In this document: positions 21,625 to 30,391 of the stretch, piece by piece
Layout of the letters: the number at the start of each line of letters is the position of its first letter
Numbering within the stretch: position 1 is the stretch's first letter
DNA from: Streptantibioticus_C sp963761325
GTDB taxonomy: Bacteria; Actinomycetota; Actinomycetes; Streptomycetales; Streptomycetaceae
Assembly: GCA_963761325.1 (NCBI GenBank)
Contig: CAVXGZ010000001.1
Location: 186,001-250,000 of the forward strand
Length of the DNA stretch: 64,000 nucleotides
Reading direction: 5' to 3'
Made by a program: the position numbers and the translations under genes
Notes under the pieces: model-generated
What the model was told of the DNA's origin: nothing
Seen by the model: the letters and a program-made list of their open reading frames with translations, nothing else
Databases searched by the model: none

Positions 21625-22476
21625 ATGTCCGCGACAACCGACGACGACGCCCGCGACGACGCGGGGGCGGAGAGCCCGAACCTCGACTTCGAGGGCACCA
21701 CGCCGTACGAGGACTACGTCCAGGCCGACGTCCTCACCCATCTCCAGCACCCGCTGTCCGACGATCCCGGCGAGATGGTCTTCCTGGTCACCACCCAGGT
21801 CATGGAGCTGTGGTTCACCGTCCTGGTCCACGAGTGGCAGACCGCCTCCGAGACGCTGCGCCGCGACGACCTGCCCGGCACGCTCGCCGCGCTGCGCCGC
21901 AGCGGCCTGGAGCTGGAGTCGCTGAACGCCTCCTGGAAGCCGCTGGCCCACCTGACCCCCGGGCAGTTCAACGCCTACCGCGCGGCGCTCGGCGAGGGCT
22001 CCGGCTTCCAGTCGGCGATGTACCGGCGCATGGAGTTCCTGCTCGGCGAGAAGTCGTCCTCGATGCTGGTCCCGCACCACGGCGCCCCCCGGGTGCACGC
22101 GGAACTGGAGAAGGCGCTGCACGAGCCGAGCCTGTACGACGAGGTGCTGGCCTTCCTCGCCCGGCGCGGCCACCCGGTGCCCGCCGAGGTGCTCCGCCGT
22201 GACCTCGGCACCCGCTACGAGGCCGACCCGCGCGTCGAGGCGGTGTGGACCGCGATCTACGCCGGCCCGCCGGACAGCGAGGAGACGCAGCTCGGCGAGG
22301 CGCTGACCGAGGTGGCCGAGCTGGTGTGGCGCTGGCGCAACGACCACCTGGCGGCCACCCGCCGGGCGATGGGCGCCAAGTCCGGCACCGGCGGTTCGGC
22401 CGGCGTCGCCTGGTTGGAGAAACGTGCCGCCAAGAACGTCTTCCCCGAGCTGTGGACGGCCCGAAGCCATGTCTGA
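21625..22476 (+). CDS. kynA: Tryptophan 2,3-dioxygenase
   Basis: A 283-aa haem dioxygenase that opens the tryptophan indole ring to give N-formylkynurenine. Family marks are YEDYVQADVLTHLQHP near residue 30, VTTQVMELWFTVLVHEW, SGFQSAMYRRMEFLLGEK and the C-terminal GTGGSAGVAWLEKR. ATG 21625 follows GGAGTAAG. It overlaps the kynU start by 8 nt and heads a four-gene operon with kynU, a formamidase-like hydrolase and a P450. Confidence 0.95.
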   Translation: MSATTDDDARDDAGAESPNLDFEGTTPYEDYVQADVLTHLQHPLSDDPGEMVFLVTTQVMELWFTVLVHEWQTASETLRRDDLPGTLAALRRSGLELESLNASWKPLAHLTPGQFNAYRAALGEGSGFQSAMYRRMEFLLGEKSSSMLVPHHGAPRVHAELEKALHEPSLYDEVLAFLARRGHPVPAEVLRRDLGTRYEADPRVEAVWTAIYAGPPDSEETQLGEALTEVAELVWRWRNDHLAATRRAMGAKSGTGGSAGVAWLEKRAAKNVFPELWTARSHV

Positions 22477-23722
22477 CGCCCGTACCGCCCCGCCCGCCGC
22501 CGGCACCGGCGACCTCGACCGGCGGGCCGCCGACCTGGACGCCGCCGACCGCCTGGCGTCCGTGCGGGACCGCTTCGCGCTGGACGAGCCGCCCGGCGCC
22601 GTCTACCTGGACGGCAACTCGCTGGGCGCCCTGCCGCGCGCGGTGGCCGGCCGGCTGGCCCGCGTCGTGGAGCACGAGTGGGGCGAGCTGCGCATCCGGT
22701 CCTGGCAGGAGAGCGGCTGGTGGACCGCGCCGGAGCGGATCGGCGACCGGATCGCGCCGCTGGTCGGGGCCGGGCCGGGCCAGATCGTGGTCGGCGACTC
22801 CACCAGCGTCAACGTCTTCAAGGCCGTCGTGGCCGCCACCCGGCTGGCCGGCCCCGGCCGCGACGAGATCCTGGTGGACGCGGCGACCTTCCCCACCGAC
22901 GGCTACCTGGCCGCCTCCGCCGCCCGGCTGACCGGGCACACCGTCCGCCCGGTCGCCGCCGGGGAGCTCGCCGGCGCGTTCGGCCCGCGCACCGCCACCG
23001 CGCTGGTCAACCACGTCGACTACCGCACCGGGCGCCTGCACGACCTGCCCGGCATCACCCGCGCCGCGCACGCGGCCGGCGCCCCGGTCGTGTGGGACCT
23101 GTGCCACAGCGCGGGCGCCCTGCCGGTCGGGCTCGACGAGCACCGGGTGGACCTCGCGGTCGGCTGCACCTACAAGTACCTCAACGGCGGCCCCGGCGCG
23201 CCCGCCTACCTCTACGTGCGCCGCGACCTGCAACCGCGCTTCGACTCGCCGCTGCCCGGCTGGAACTCGCACGCCGACCCGTTCGGCATGGAGCCCGGGT
23301 ACGCGCCCGCCGAGGGCGCGGTGCGCGGCCGGGTCGGCACGCCGGAGATCCTGTCGCTGCTGGCGCTGGACGCCGCCCTGGACGTCTGGGACGGGGTGGC
23401 GGTGGCCGACGTGCGGGCCAAGAGCCTGGCGCTGACCGACTTCTTCCTGGACTGCGTCGCCGCCTCGGTGCCCACAGGCTGCGTCGAGTCGGTGACCCCG
23501 GCCGGGCACGCCGAGCGCGGCAGCCAGGTCAGCCTGCGCTGCGAGGGGTCCGAGCGGGTGATGGCCGCACTGCAGGAACGCGGCGTGGTCGGCGACCACC
23601 GGCGGCCCGACGTGCTGCGATTCGGCTTCACCCCGCTCTACACCCGGTTCGCCGACGCGCTGCGCGCCGCGCGGGTGCTCGGCGAGGTGCTGCGCGAGCC
23701 GGCCGGCGGGGACGCGCGGTGA
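22469..23722 (+). CDS. kynU: Kynureninase
   Basis: A 417-aa PLP enzyme that cleaves kynurenine to anthranilate and alanine. YLDGNSLGALPRA near residue 45, the PLP Asp region VWDLCHSAGALPV and the Schiff-base lysine segment CTYKYLNGGPGAPA are present. ATG 22469 lies inside the end of kynA, and the stop overlaps the next start (GTGA), so translation is probably coupled across the operon. Confidence 0.95.
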   Translation: MSDARTAPPAAGTGDLDRRAADLDAADRLASVRDRFALDEPPGAVYLDGNSLGALPRAVAGRLARVVEHEWGELRIRSWQESGWWTAPERIGDRIAPLVGAGPGQIVVGDSTSVNVFKAVVAATRLAGPGRDEILVDAATFPTDGYLAASAARLTGHTVRPVAAGELAGAFGPRTATALVNHVDYRTGRLHDLPGITRAAHAAGAPVVWDLCHSAGALPVGLDEHRVDLAVGCTYKYLNGGPGAPAYLYVRRDLQPRFDSPLPGWNSHADPFGMEPGYAPAEGAVRGRVGTPEILSLLALDAALDVWDGVAVADVRAKSLALTDFFLDCVAASVPTGCVESVTPAGHAERGSQVSLRCEGSERVMAALQERGVVGDHRRPDVLRFGFTPLYTRFADALRAARVLGEVLREPAGGDAR

Positions 23723-24441
23723 CGGCGACGACCGAGGAGGCCGCGCTGTTCGCGCTGCCGCCCGCCGAGCCGGACCGCTCGCTCTTCTACGGGCCGCACC
23801 CCTCGCAGGTCATCGACTACTACGGCCCGCCCGGCGAGGGCGCCCCCCTCACCGTGCTGCACGGCGGCTTCTGGCGGCAGGCCTACGACCGCTCGCACCT
23901 GTCGGCCACCGCCGCCGCGCTGGCCGCCGAGGGGTTCGCGGTGGCGCTGGTGGAGTACCGCAGGGTCGGCGGGGGCGGCGGCTGGCCGGCCACGTTCGAC
24001 GACGTGGCGCGCGCGGTGCGCACCGCGTGGGACGGCGCTCCCGCGGTGCTGCTCGGCCACTCGGCGGGCGGCCACCTGGCGCTGTGGGCCGCCCGCGAGG
24101 CGCCGGACGCGGTCGCCCGGGTGGTGGCCGTCGGCGCGGTCGCCGACCTGGGCTACGCGCGGAAGCTGCGGCTCGGCTCCGGCGCGGTCGACGAACTGCT
24201 CGGTGCGGAGGGCGAGTTGGCGTTCACCGATCCGGCGAGCATGCTGCCGGCGCCGCGCCCCGAGGTGCTGGTGCACGGCAGCGACGACCCGAACGTGCCG
24301 GCCGAGGTCTCCCGGCGCTACGCCGCCGCGTCCGGCGCGCGGTTGTGCGAGCTGGCCGGCGTCGGCCACTTCGGCCCGCTGGTGCCCGGACTGGCCGGAT
24401 ACGACGCGCTGCTGGCGGCGCTGAGGGAGCGCGGCGCGTGA
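23719..24441 (+). CDS. kynB: Alpha/beta hydrolase, probable kynurenine formamidase
   Basis: A 240-aa alpha/beta hydrolase. HGGFW near residue 48 is the oxyanion motif typical of the eukaryotic-type and related kynurenine formamidases, the nucleophile is in GHSAGGHL, and the acid/base are in HGSDDPNVP and GVGHFG. With kynA and kynU upstream, it would hydrolyse N-formylkynurenine to kynurenine, completing tryptophan to anthranilate. It is unrelated in fold to the metal-dependent KynB cyclase family, so the symbol is by role. Starts at GTG 23719 within the kynU stop. Confidence 0.8.
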   Translation: MTATTEEAALFALPPAEPDRSLFYGPHPSQVIDYYGPPGEGAPLTVLHGGFWRQAYDRSHLSATAAALAAEGFAVALVEYRRVGGGGGWPATFDDVARAVRTAWDGAPAVLLGHSAGGHLALWAAREAPDAVARVVAVGAVADLGYARKLRLGSGAVDELLGAEGELAFTDPASMLPAPRPEVLVHGSDDPNVPAEVSRRYAAASGARLCELAGVGHFGPLVPGLAGYDALLAALRERGA

Positions 24442-25641
24442 CCGACTTCGACCCCTGGTCGCCGGCGTTCGTCGCCGACCCCTACCCGGCGTACGCGGCG
24501 CTGCGCGCCCGGGGGCGGGCCGTGTGGTTCGCGCCGAGCCGGCAGTGGCTCGTCCCGCACCACGACGACGTGAGCGCGCTGCTGCGCGACCGCCGGCTGG
24601 GCCGGACGTATCTGCACCGCTTCAGCCACGAGGAGTTCGGCCGCACCCCGCCGCCGGCCGCGCACGAGCCGTTCCACACGCTCAACGGCAACGGCATGCT
24701 CGACCTGGAGGCGCCCGACCACACCCGGATCCGGCGGCTGGTCTCCAAGGCGTTCACCCCGCGGACCGTCCAGCGCCTGGTGCCGACCGTGGAACGGCTG
24801 GCCGGCGAACTCGTCGACGGCCTGCTCGCGGACGGCGGCGGCGACCTGCTCTCCCGGGTGGCCGAACCGCTGCCGGTCGCGGTGATCGCCGAGATGCTGG
24901 GCATCCCGCCCGGCCGACCGCGCGCCGCTGCGGCCCTGGTCGGCGGCGATCTGCGGCATGTTCGAGCTGAACCCGGACGAGGAGACGGCCGCCGCCGCGG
25001 TGCGCGCCAGCACCGAGTTCTCCGACTACCTGCGGGAGTTGATCGCCCGGCGGCGCACCGCGCCGGGCGAGGACCTGATCAGCGCGCTGATCGCCGCCCA
25101 CGACGAGGGCGACTCGCTGTCCGAGCAGGAGATGGTCTCCACCTGCGTCCTGCTGCTCAACGCGGGCCACGAGGCGACCGTCAACACCACCGTCAACGGC
25201 TGGTGGACGCTCTTCCGCCACCCCGACCGGCTCGCCGAGCTGCGCGCCCGCCCCGACACGCTGCCCACCGCCGTCGAGGAACTGCTGCGCTACGACACCC
25301 CGTTGCAGATGTTCGAACGCTGGGTGCTGGACGACATCGAACTCGGCGACGTGACGATCCCGCGCGGCAGCGAGGTCGCCCTGCTGTTCGGCTCCGCCAA
25401 CCGCGACCCCGCCCGCTTCCCGCACCCCGACCGCCTCGACCTCACCCGCCCCGACAACCCCCACCTCACCTTCGGCGCCGGCATCCACTACTGCCTCGGC
25501 GCCCCCCTCGCCCGCCTCGAACTCACCACCACCTTCGCCACCCTCCTGCGCCGCGCCCCCACCCTCCGCCCCCTCCGCACCCCGCAATGGAAACCGGGCT
25601 ACGTCATCAGGGGCCTGCGCGAACTGGAGGTGGAGGTGTGA
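24438..25641 (+). CDS. Cytochrome P450, CYP107-like (one frameshift in this sequence)
   Basis: GTG 24438 overlaps the hydrolase stop, making this the fourth gene of the kyn operon. Motifs: DHTRIRRLVSKAFTPR (C-helix region), LNAGHEATVNTT (I-helix oxygen-binding), EELLRY (ExxR) and FGAGIHYCLGAPLARLE (haem Cys). One extra G near 24912 breaks the frame after GIPP; removing it gives ADRAPLRPWSAAICGM and a 400-aa protein, normal for the family. Membership is CYP107-like by eye. The position suggests a substrate linked to kynurenine or anthranilate, but that is inference. Confidence 0.85.
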
Positions 25642-25724
25642 CGGGCGGCGGCGAGCGGATGCGCGCGTCCGGACGCCCGACTCCGTCGCACGCGGGTCGT
25701 CGGGGGACCGACTGACCGCTGCGG

Positions 25725-26180
25725 CTACTCCAGGCCGTTCCAGCCCCACCGTGGGGTCGGGCCGGGGGTGCCGAGGTCGTCGCCGGGGTGGGCGGCGGAG
25801 ATGTCGCGGGCGATGCGGGTGCCCCAGTCGAAGTACTCGGTGAGGCGTTGGCGCAGCGGGGCGTCGTTGGGGTAGCGGCGTTCCAGGGCGGTGGTCATCA
25901 GCTCCATCCAGCGCAGCCGCTGGTCCTCGGTGATGGCGAGGCCGAGGTGGGCGCGGAGCAGTCCCTGGTGGCCGCCGAGCTCGGCGGTGTAGCGCTCCGG
26001 GCCGCCGAGCACCTCGGCGAGCCAGACGGCGAAGTGCTCCCGGTGGGCCGGGGTGAAGTCGGCGAACACCGGCGCGAGCAGCGGGTCGGCCAGCACGGTC
26101 GTGTAGAAGCCGTCGGCGAGTTCGCGCAGGCCGTCCTCCCCGCCGGCCGCCTCGTACAGCGTCCCGGGCCGTTCGGTCAT
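25725..26180 (-). CDS. Group II truncated haemoglobin
   Basis: A 151-aa 2-on-2 globin. LYEAAGGEDGLRELADGFY opens the fold; HREHFAVWLAEVLGGPERY and the proximal-histidine region LLRAHLGLAI are typical of group II (GlbO-like) proteins. It binds oxygen or NO at a haem, with roles in redox or nitrosative stress in related bacteria. It is convergent with the P450 gene, with 83 bp between stops. Confidence 0.85.
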   Translation of the reverse strand: MTERPGTLYEAAGGEDGLRELADGFYTTVLADPLLAPVFADFTPAHREHFAVWLAEVLGGPERYTAELGGHQGLLRAHLGLAITEDQRLRWMELMTTALERRYPNDAPLRQRLTEYFDWGTRIARDISAAHPGDDLGTPGPTPRWGWNGLE

Positions 26181-26238
26181 CTCGGCGCCTTCCCCGCAGG
26201 TGGTGTTCGCGCCATTATGTCCCGTTGGTGGCGGATCG

Positions 26239-27835
26239 TCACGCCGCGTCGCGCCGCCGCAGTCCGGCCAGCCCGCCGGCGGTCAGCACCGCGGCGCCGG
26301 CCGCCAGCCACAGCAGCGGTGCCGCGGTCGGCGTCGCGCCGGGCAGCTTGGGCACGTGGGCGAAGGCGGACAGGTCGAGCACCCAGGGCGTGAAGCCGAG
26401 CAGCGGCCCGTACAGGCCGAGCCCGACGGACAGCGACACGACCGACCAGCCGGCCAGCGCGTAGCGGGGGGCGGCGCCGTGCAGGAGGACGGCGAACGCG
26501 GAGACCAGCCAGACCGCGGGGAGCTGGACGAGACCGGCGGCGAGCATGCTGCCCAGGTGCCCGCCCGGGTCGCCGATCGCGGCGCCGTAGCCGAGCCCGG
26601 TCGTCACCCCGCCGACCGCCATCAGCGCGACGGACCCGGCGCCCGCGACCACCAGGTGCGCGCCCGCGTAGCGCAGCCGGCCGACGGACGCGGCGAGTAC
26701 CGGTTCCAGCCGGCCGCCCTGCTCCTCGCCGCGCAGCCGCAGCACCGCCTGGACGGTGAAGACCGCGGCGACCATGCCCAGCGTGGCGGCGATGGTGGCC
26801 AGGTAGGACTGGGTGAGATCGCGCGATCCGCCCAAGTGGGCGAAGGAGTCGACGAGTTGGCGGTTGCCGCGGACGGTCTGGACGGCCCCCTTCGCCAGCG
26901 CGCCCAGCGCCACGCCGCTGACCGCGTAACCGATCGACCAGCCGTACACCGCGCCGCGTTGCAGCCGCCACGCCAGCCCGAAGGCGCCGCGCAGCCGTGG
27001 TCCGGCCGCCGCCGGGCCAGGGCCGCGGCCGGGCAGCACGGCGGCGTCCAGGTCGCGCCGGGCCACCAGGGCGAAGGCGGCGGCCGCCAGCAGCAGGCCG
27101 AGCAGCACCGGGGCCGCCAGCAGCCACCAGCGCTCGGCCGCGTAGGGGCGGACGCGTTCCACCCAGCCGAGCGGCGAGAGCAGGGCGGGCAGACTGGTGC
27201 CGTGCGGACCCGTGCCGTCACCGGTCGCGCGCAGCAGGAACGCGGCGCCCAGCACCGCGCCCGCGATACCCCGCACCGCCCGCGCGCTCGCGGTGAGTTG
27301 GGCCGCGACCGCCGCGACGGCCGCGAAGCACAGCGCGCTCACCCCGAAGGTCAGCCCCAGCGCGAGCGCGCCCACGACCCCTTGGAGGACCGCGCACAGG
27401 GTGACCACGACGGTGGCGGCGAGCGCGGCGACGGCCGCGGTGAGCAGCGCGGCGGCCAGCGGCGCGCGGCGGCCGACCGCGCCCGCCCCGATCAGTTCGA
27501 GCCGGCCGGCCTCTTCCTCCTCGCGGGTGTGCCGGACGACCACCAGTGCGCCCATCAGCCCGGCGAGCGCGGTGCCGAACGCGATGGTCCGCCAGGCGCC
27601 CAGCCCGCCGAGGCTGTCGGAGTACAGCGGTCCGTACAGCGCCCGCAGCGAGGTGTTGCCGACCATGCTCGCGGCCAGCGAGGCCCGCTTGGCGGCGGTG
27701 TCGTACAGGCCGCCGAACGAGGACATGGTGGCGACCACGATGACGCCGAGCGAGAGCACCCAGGCGGGGATCATCGACCCGGTCGCGGCGCAGCGCCAGG
27801 CGCACCAGCAGCCCGGTGCCGGCCAGTTCGCTCAT
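26239..27835 (-). CDS. ABC transporter permease (one frameshift in this sequence)
   Basis: A 531-aa polytopic membrane protein with about twelve segments, of the large actinobacterial ABC-2 exporter type in which two six-helix halves are fused. ATG 27835 overlaps the ATPase stop (ATGA). The first 20 residues (MSELAGTGLLVRLALRRDRV) lie in a different frame from the rest, which continues MIPAWVLSLGVIVVATM; one extra base near 27776 accounts for this. Conserved-looking loops (VRHTREEEEAGRLELI, LRLRGEEQGGRLEPVLA) repeat in each half. Substrate unknown. Confidence 0.8.
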
Positions 27836-28761
27836 GACGCGCCGCTTCCGGCCGTGGCCGGCCGCGCCTCGGCGGGCCCGGTGGCGTAGTGCCGGCGGAA
27901 CAGCTCCTCCAGGGTGGGCGGCGAACTGGTCAGCGCGCGGACGCCGGCCGCGCCGAGCAGGGCGACGACGGCGTCCAGCCGGTCCGCGTCGACCTGCAGG
28001 GTGACGCGGTGGCCGGTGACGTCGAGGTCGTGCACGCCCGCCATGCCGGCCAACCCCCGTGGTACGGAGGCGAGTTCGGCGGTGATGGCGGTCCGGGTGA
28101 GGTGGCGCAGCTCGCCCAGCGTGCCGCTCTCCACCGTGCGGCCGGCCCGGACGATGCTGACCCGGTCGCACAACTCCTCGACCTCGCTGAGGATGTGGCT
28201 GGACAGCAGCACGGTGGCGCCGCGCTCCCGGGCCTCGCGCACGCAGGAGACGAACGCCTCCTCCATCAACGGGTCGAGCCCGCTGGTGGGTTCGTCGAGG
28301 ACGATCAGCTCCGCGTCGGCCGCGAAGGCGGCGACCAGGGCGACCTTCTGCCGGTTGCCCTTGGAGTAGGTGTGGCCCTTGCGGGTCGGGTCGAGCTCGA
28401 AGCGGGCCAGCAGCTCCGCCCGGCGCGGCGCACCGGCCGCGCCGCGCATCCGGGTCAGCAGGTCGATCGCCTCGCCGCCGGTGAGGTTGCGCCACAGCGT
28501 CACGTCGCCGGGCACGTAGGCGATCCGGCGGTGCAGCCGGACCGCGTCGCGCCAGGGGTCGCCGCCGAGCAGCCGGGCCGTGCCGCCGTCGGCGCGCAGC
28601 AGGCCGAGCAGCACCCGCAGCGTGGTGGACTTCCCCGAGCCGTTCGGTCCCAGGAATCCGTGCACCTCGCCGGTGCGGACCGCCAGGTCCAGCCCGTCCA
28701 GGGCACGGGTGCGGCCGAACGACTTGCGCAGTCCGGCCACCTCGATCGCCTTCGTGGTCAT
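27832..28761 (-). CDS. ABC transporter ATP-binding protein
   Basis: A 309-aa ABC ATPase. Walker A GPNGSGKST (residues ~38-46), Q-loop replaced by a VPGD segment, signature SKGNRQKV, Walker B LIVLDEPTSGLDP, switch histidine in SSHILSEVE. The C-terminal ~90-residue domain is typical of exporter and drug-resistance ATPases. It is translationally coupled to the permease. ATG 28761 is 6 nt after a TACCTT -10 hexamer with TTCACA 17 nt upstream, so the transcript is probably leaderless. The divergent MarR-type gene is the likely regulator. Confidence 0.9.
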   Translation of the reverse strand: MTTKAIEVAGLRKSFGRTRALDGLDLAVRTGEVHGFLGPNGSGKSTTLRVLLGLLRADGGTARLLGGDPWRDAVRLHRRIAYVPGDVTLWRNLTGGEAIDLLTRMRGAAGAPRRAELLARFELDPTRKGHTYSKGNRQKVALVAAFAADAELIVLDEPTSGLDPLMEEAFVSCVREARERGATVLLSSHILSEVEELCDRVSIVRAGRTVESGTLGELRHLTRTAITAELASVPRGLAGMAGVHDLDVTGHRVTLQVDADRLDAVVALLGAAGVRALTSSPPTLEELFRRHYATGPAEARPATAGSGAS

Positions 28762-28767
28762 ATTTCG

Positions 28768-28813
28768 AAGGTACGCTCATTTCATAAAGTTGTGAAGTTG
28801 CGGAACGTATAGT
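28768..28813. promoter_or_regulatory. Divergent promoters and operator, ABC exporter / MarR regulator
   Basis: Minus strand: -35 TTCACA (28796-28791), 17-nt spacer, -10 TACCTT (28773-28768), starting at the ATPase ATG. Plus strand: -10 TATAGT (28808-28813) 6 nt before the regulator ATG, with no clear -35. An inverted repeat TTCATAA-AG-TTGTGAA (28781-28796) overlaps the minus -35 and the expected plus -35 zone. A repressor bound there would shut off both directions. Confidence 0.55.
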
Positions 28814-28819
28814 GATCCC

Positions 28820-29308
28820 ATGGCAGATGGGGAACGCGACGAGGCGGCGGTGGAGCGGTTCGTCGAGCGCTTCGCGTCCGACCTGGTCGAGGCGGGCATG
28901 CCGCGGATGCCGGCCCGGGTCTTCGGCGCGCTGCTCGCCTCCGAGACCGGCGCGCTGACCTCCGCCGAACTGGGGGAGTGCCTCAAGGTCAGCCCGGCGG
29001 CCGTCTCCGGCGCGGTGCGCTACCTCGCCCAGATCGGCATGATCAGCCGGGAGCGCGAACCGGGCTCGCGCCGCGAGCGCTACGCCATGCACACCGAGCA
29101 GTGGTACGAGTCCTTCGGGCGGCGCGACCAGATCATGTCCCGCTGGGAGCACACCCTGCGCACCGGCGTGGAGACGCTGGGCCCGGCCACCGCGGCCGGC
29201 GAGCGCATCGCCGAGACCGCCGACTTCTTCGCCTTCGTCCAGCGCGAGATCGGCGACATGATCGACCGCTGGCGCGAGCAGCGCCGGGCCGGGTCCTCCG
29301 CGGGCTGA
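28820..29308 (+). CDS. MarR/GbsR-type transcriptional regulator
   Basis: A 162-aa winged-helix protein. The helix-turn-helix is ALTSAELGECLKVSPAAVSGAVRYLAQIG (residues ~47-75), followed by a wing (EREPGSRRERY) and a C-terminal helical dimerisation region. It is divergent from an ABC exporter, the usual arrangement for a local repressor responding to the exported compound. ATG 28820 follows TATAGT by 6 nt and lacks a ribosome-binding site, so it is probably leaderless. Confidence 0.85.
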   Translation: MADGERDEAAVERFVERFASDLVEAGMPRMPARVFGALLASETGALTSAELGECLKVSPAAVSGAVRYLAQIGMISREREPGSRRERYAMHTEQWYESFGRRDQIMSRWEHTLRTGVETLGPATAAGERIAETADFFAFVQREIGDMIDRWREQRRAGSSAG

Positions 29309-29317
29309 CGGCCGCCG

Positions 29318-30256
29318 CTACGCCTCGGCCGGCACGGTCAGCCGCCAGGCGGCCGGCTGCACGGTCCAGGTGCGGTGGCGCACCGGGCCGCCGAGCGACT
29401 CGTCGGCGCGGTAGCGGAAGTCCCGCCCCGAGACGGCGATCTGGTGCGCCCGCACCGACAGCGGCCCGGAACCGTGGTCGTGCGGCCGGCTCACCGAGAC
29501 GACCGCGAGCCCGTCGGCCGGCGCGCGCACCGAGACCTCGTGCACCGGGCGGTCCAGATCGGCCAGCAGCACGCCGTCCGCCTCCACCCGCAGCCGGTGC
29601 GCCGCGTGGTGGACGTGCGCGGCCACCGCCGGCAGCGACGGCAGCGGGTTGGTCAGCGTGCGCACCAGCGACCGCGCGCCGCGCTCCAGCCAGTGCCGCT
29701 TGTCCTCCTCCGACTCCGGGCCGGCCGCACCGGGGGCGTCGGAGCGCGGCGGATCCGGCGCCGGGCGCGGCGGTCTGGGGTGGCCGGCGCCGGGGATGCG
29801 CAGCGCGCCGAGCACGATCCCGCCGCTGTCGTCCGCCAGCAGGTCCAGCGCCCGCTCGCCGCCGTCCAGCGCGGCGCGCGCCGCCGCGACCGCGGAGGCC
29901 GGCACCCCGAACCGCCCGGCGAGCCCGAGCGCGCCGCGCCGCCCGACCGGCACGAACGACAACGCGCCCTCGGACAGCGCGCCTTCCCGGTGCAGTATCC
30001 GCACGGTGCGCAGCAGCGCCGCGTCGTCGCCCACCACCACCGGGCGGCGGCGGCCGCGGTGCCGCAGCACGCGTTCCCAGTCCGCGACGGATTCCGGAAA
30101 ACAGATCTTCAACGAGTCCGCCCCGGCACGCAGGACGTCCTTCGCGATGCGCACCGATTCGCCGTCCAATGTGCGGGCCACCGGGTCGATGACGACAAGC
30201 AGCGGGCAGCCGCGCCGCTCAGGGTGGGGTTGCCCGGCCGAGGCATGAGCCGACAC
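29318..30256 (-). CDS. Diacylglycerol kinase-like protein, divergent motifs
   Basis: A 312-aa protein. LLVVIDPVARTLDGES at the N-terminus and the overall layout fit the DAGK/sphingosine kinase catalytic domain. The usual nucleotide motif GGDGT appears only as VVGDDAALLRTV, and the PLGTGN segment is VPVGRRGALGLA. It may therefore be a catalytically weak or repurposed member. The C-terminal half keeps the beta-sandwich pattern (LRVEADGVLLADLDRPVHEV). GTG 30256 has AGAGGA upstream. It is divergent from purA. Confidence 0.65.
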   Translation of the reverse strand: MSAHASAGQPHPERRGCPLLVVIDPVARTLDGESVRIAKDVLRAGADSLKICFPESVADWERVLRHRGRRRPVVVGDDAALLRTVRILHREGALSEGALSFVPVGRRGALGLAGRFGVPASAVAAARAALDGGERALDLLADDSGGIVLGALRIPGAGHPRPPRPAPDPPRSDAPGAAGPESEEDKRHWLERGARSLVRTLTNPLPSLPAVAAHVHHAAHRLRVEADGVLLADLDRPVHEVSVRAPADGLAVVSVSRPHDHGSGPLSVRAHQIAVSGRDFRYRADESLGGPVRHRTWTVQPAAWRLTVPAEA

Positions 30257-30288
30257 CTTGGTCCTCTCAGGTAAAATCTCGGTGCAAG

Positions 30289-30316
30289 AGCCCCTTGCGC
30301 CTTTGCGCCAGGGGCT
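30289..30316 (+). promoter_or_regulatory. Stem-loop in the purA upstream region
   Basis: AGCCCCT (30289-30295) pairs with AGGGGCT (30310-30316), with an inner GCGC-CTTT-GCGC stem. It lies about 75 nt before the purA start and after a TAAAAT hexamer (30272-30277). It could be a leader structure or attenuator; there is no U-tract. I see no purine riboswitch core. Confidence 0.35.
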
Positions 30317-30391
30317 TCGTCTATTCCGGGGCACCGGTTCGACGGCTCTTACGCACGTTGGACATGCCCCGCCCGGAAGGGGTGTACGCCT

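Noticed and set aside
26239..27835. Permease frameshift near 27776 as two separate genes
   Set aside because: The N-terminal 20 residues in the other frame are exactly what the permease lacks, and the ATG overlaps the ATPase stop as expected for a coupled pair.
30257..30391. Purine riboswitch before purA
   Set aside because: I see one simple hairpin and none of the conserved three-way junction of purine-type riboswitches.
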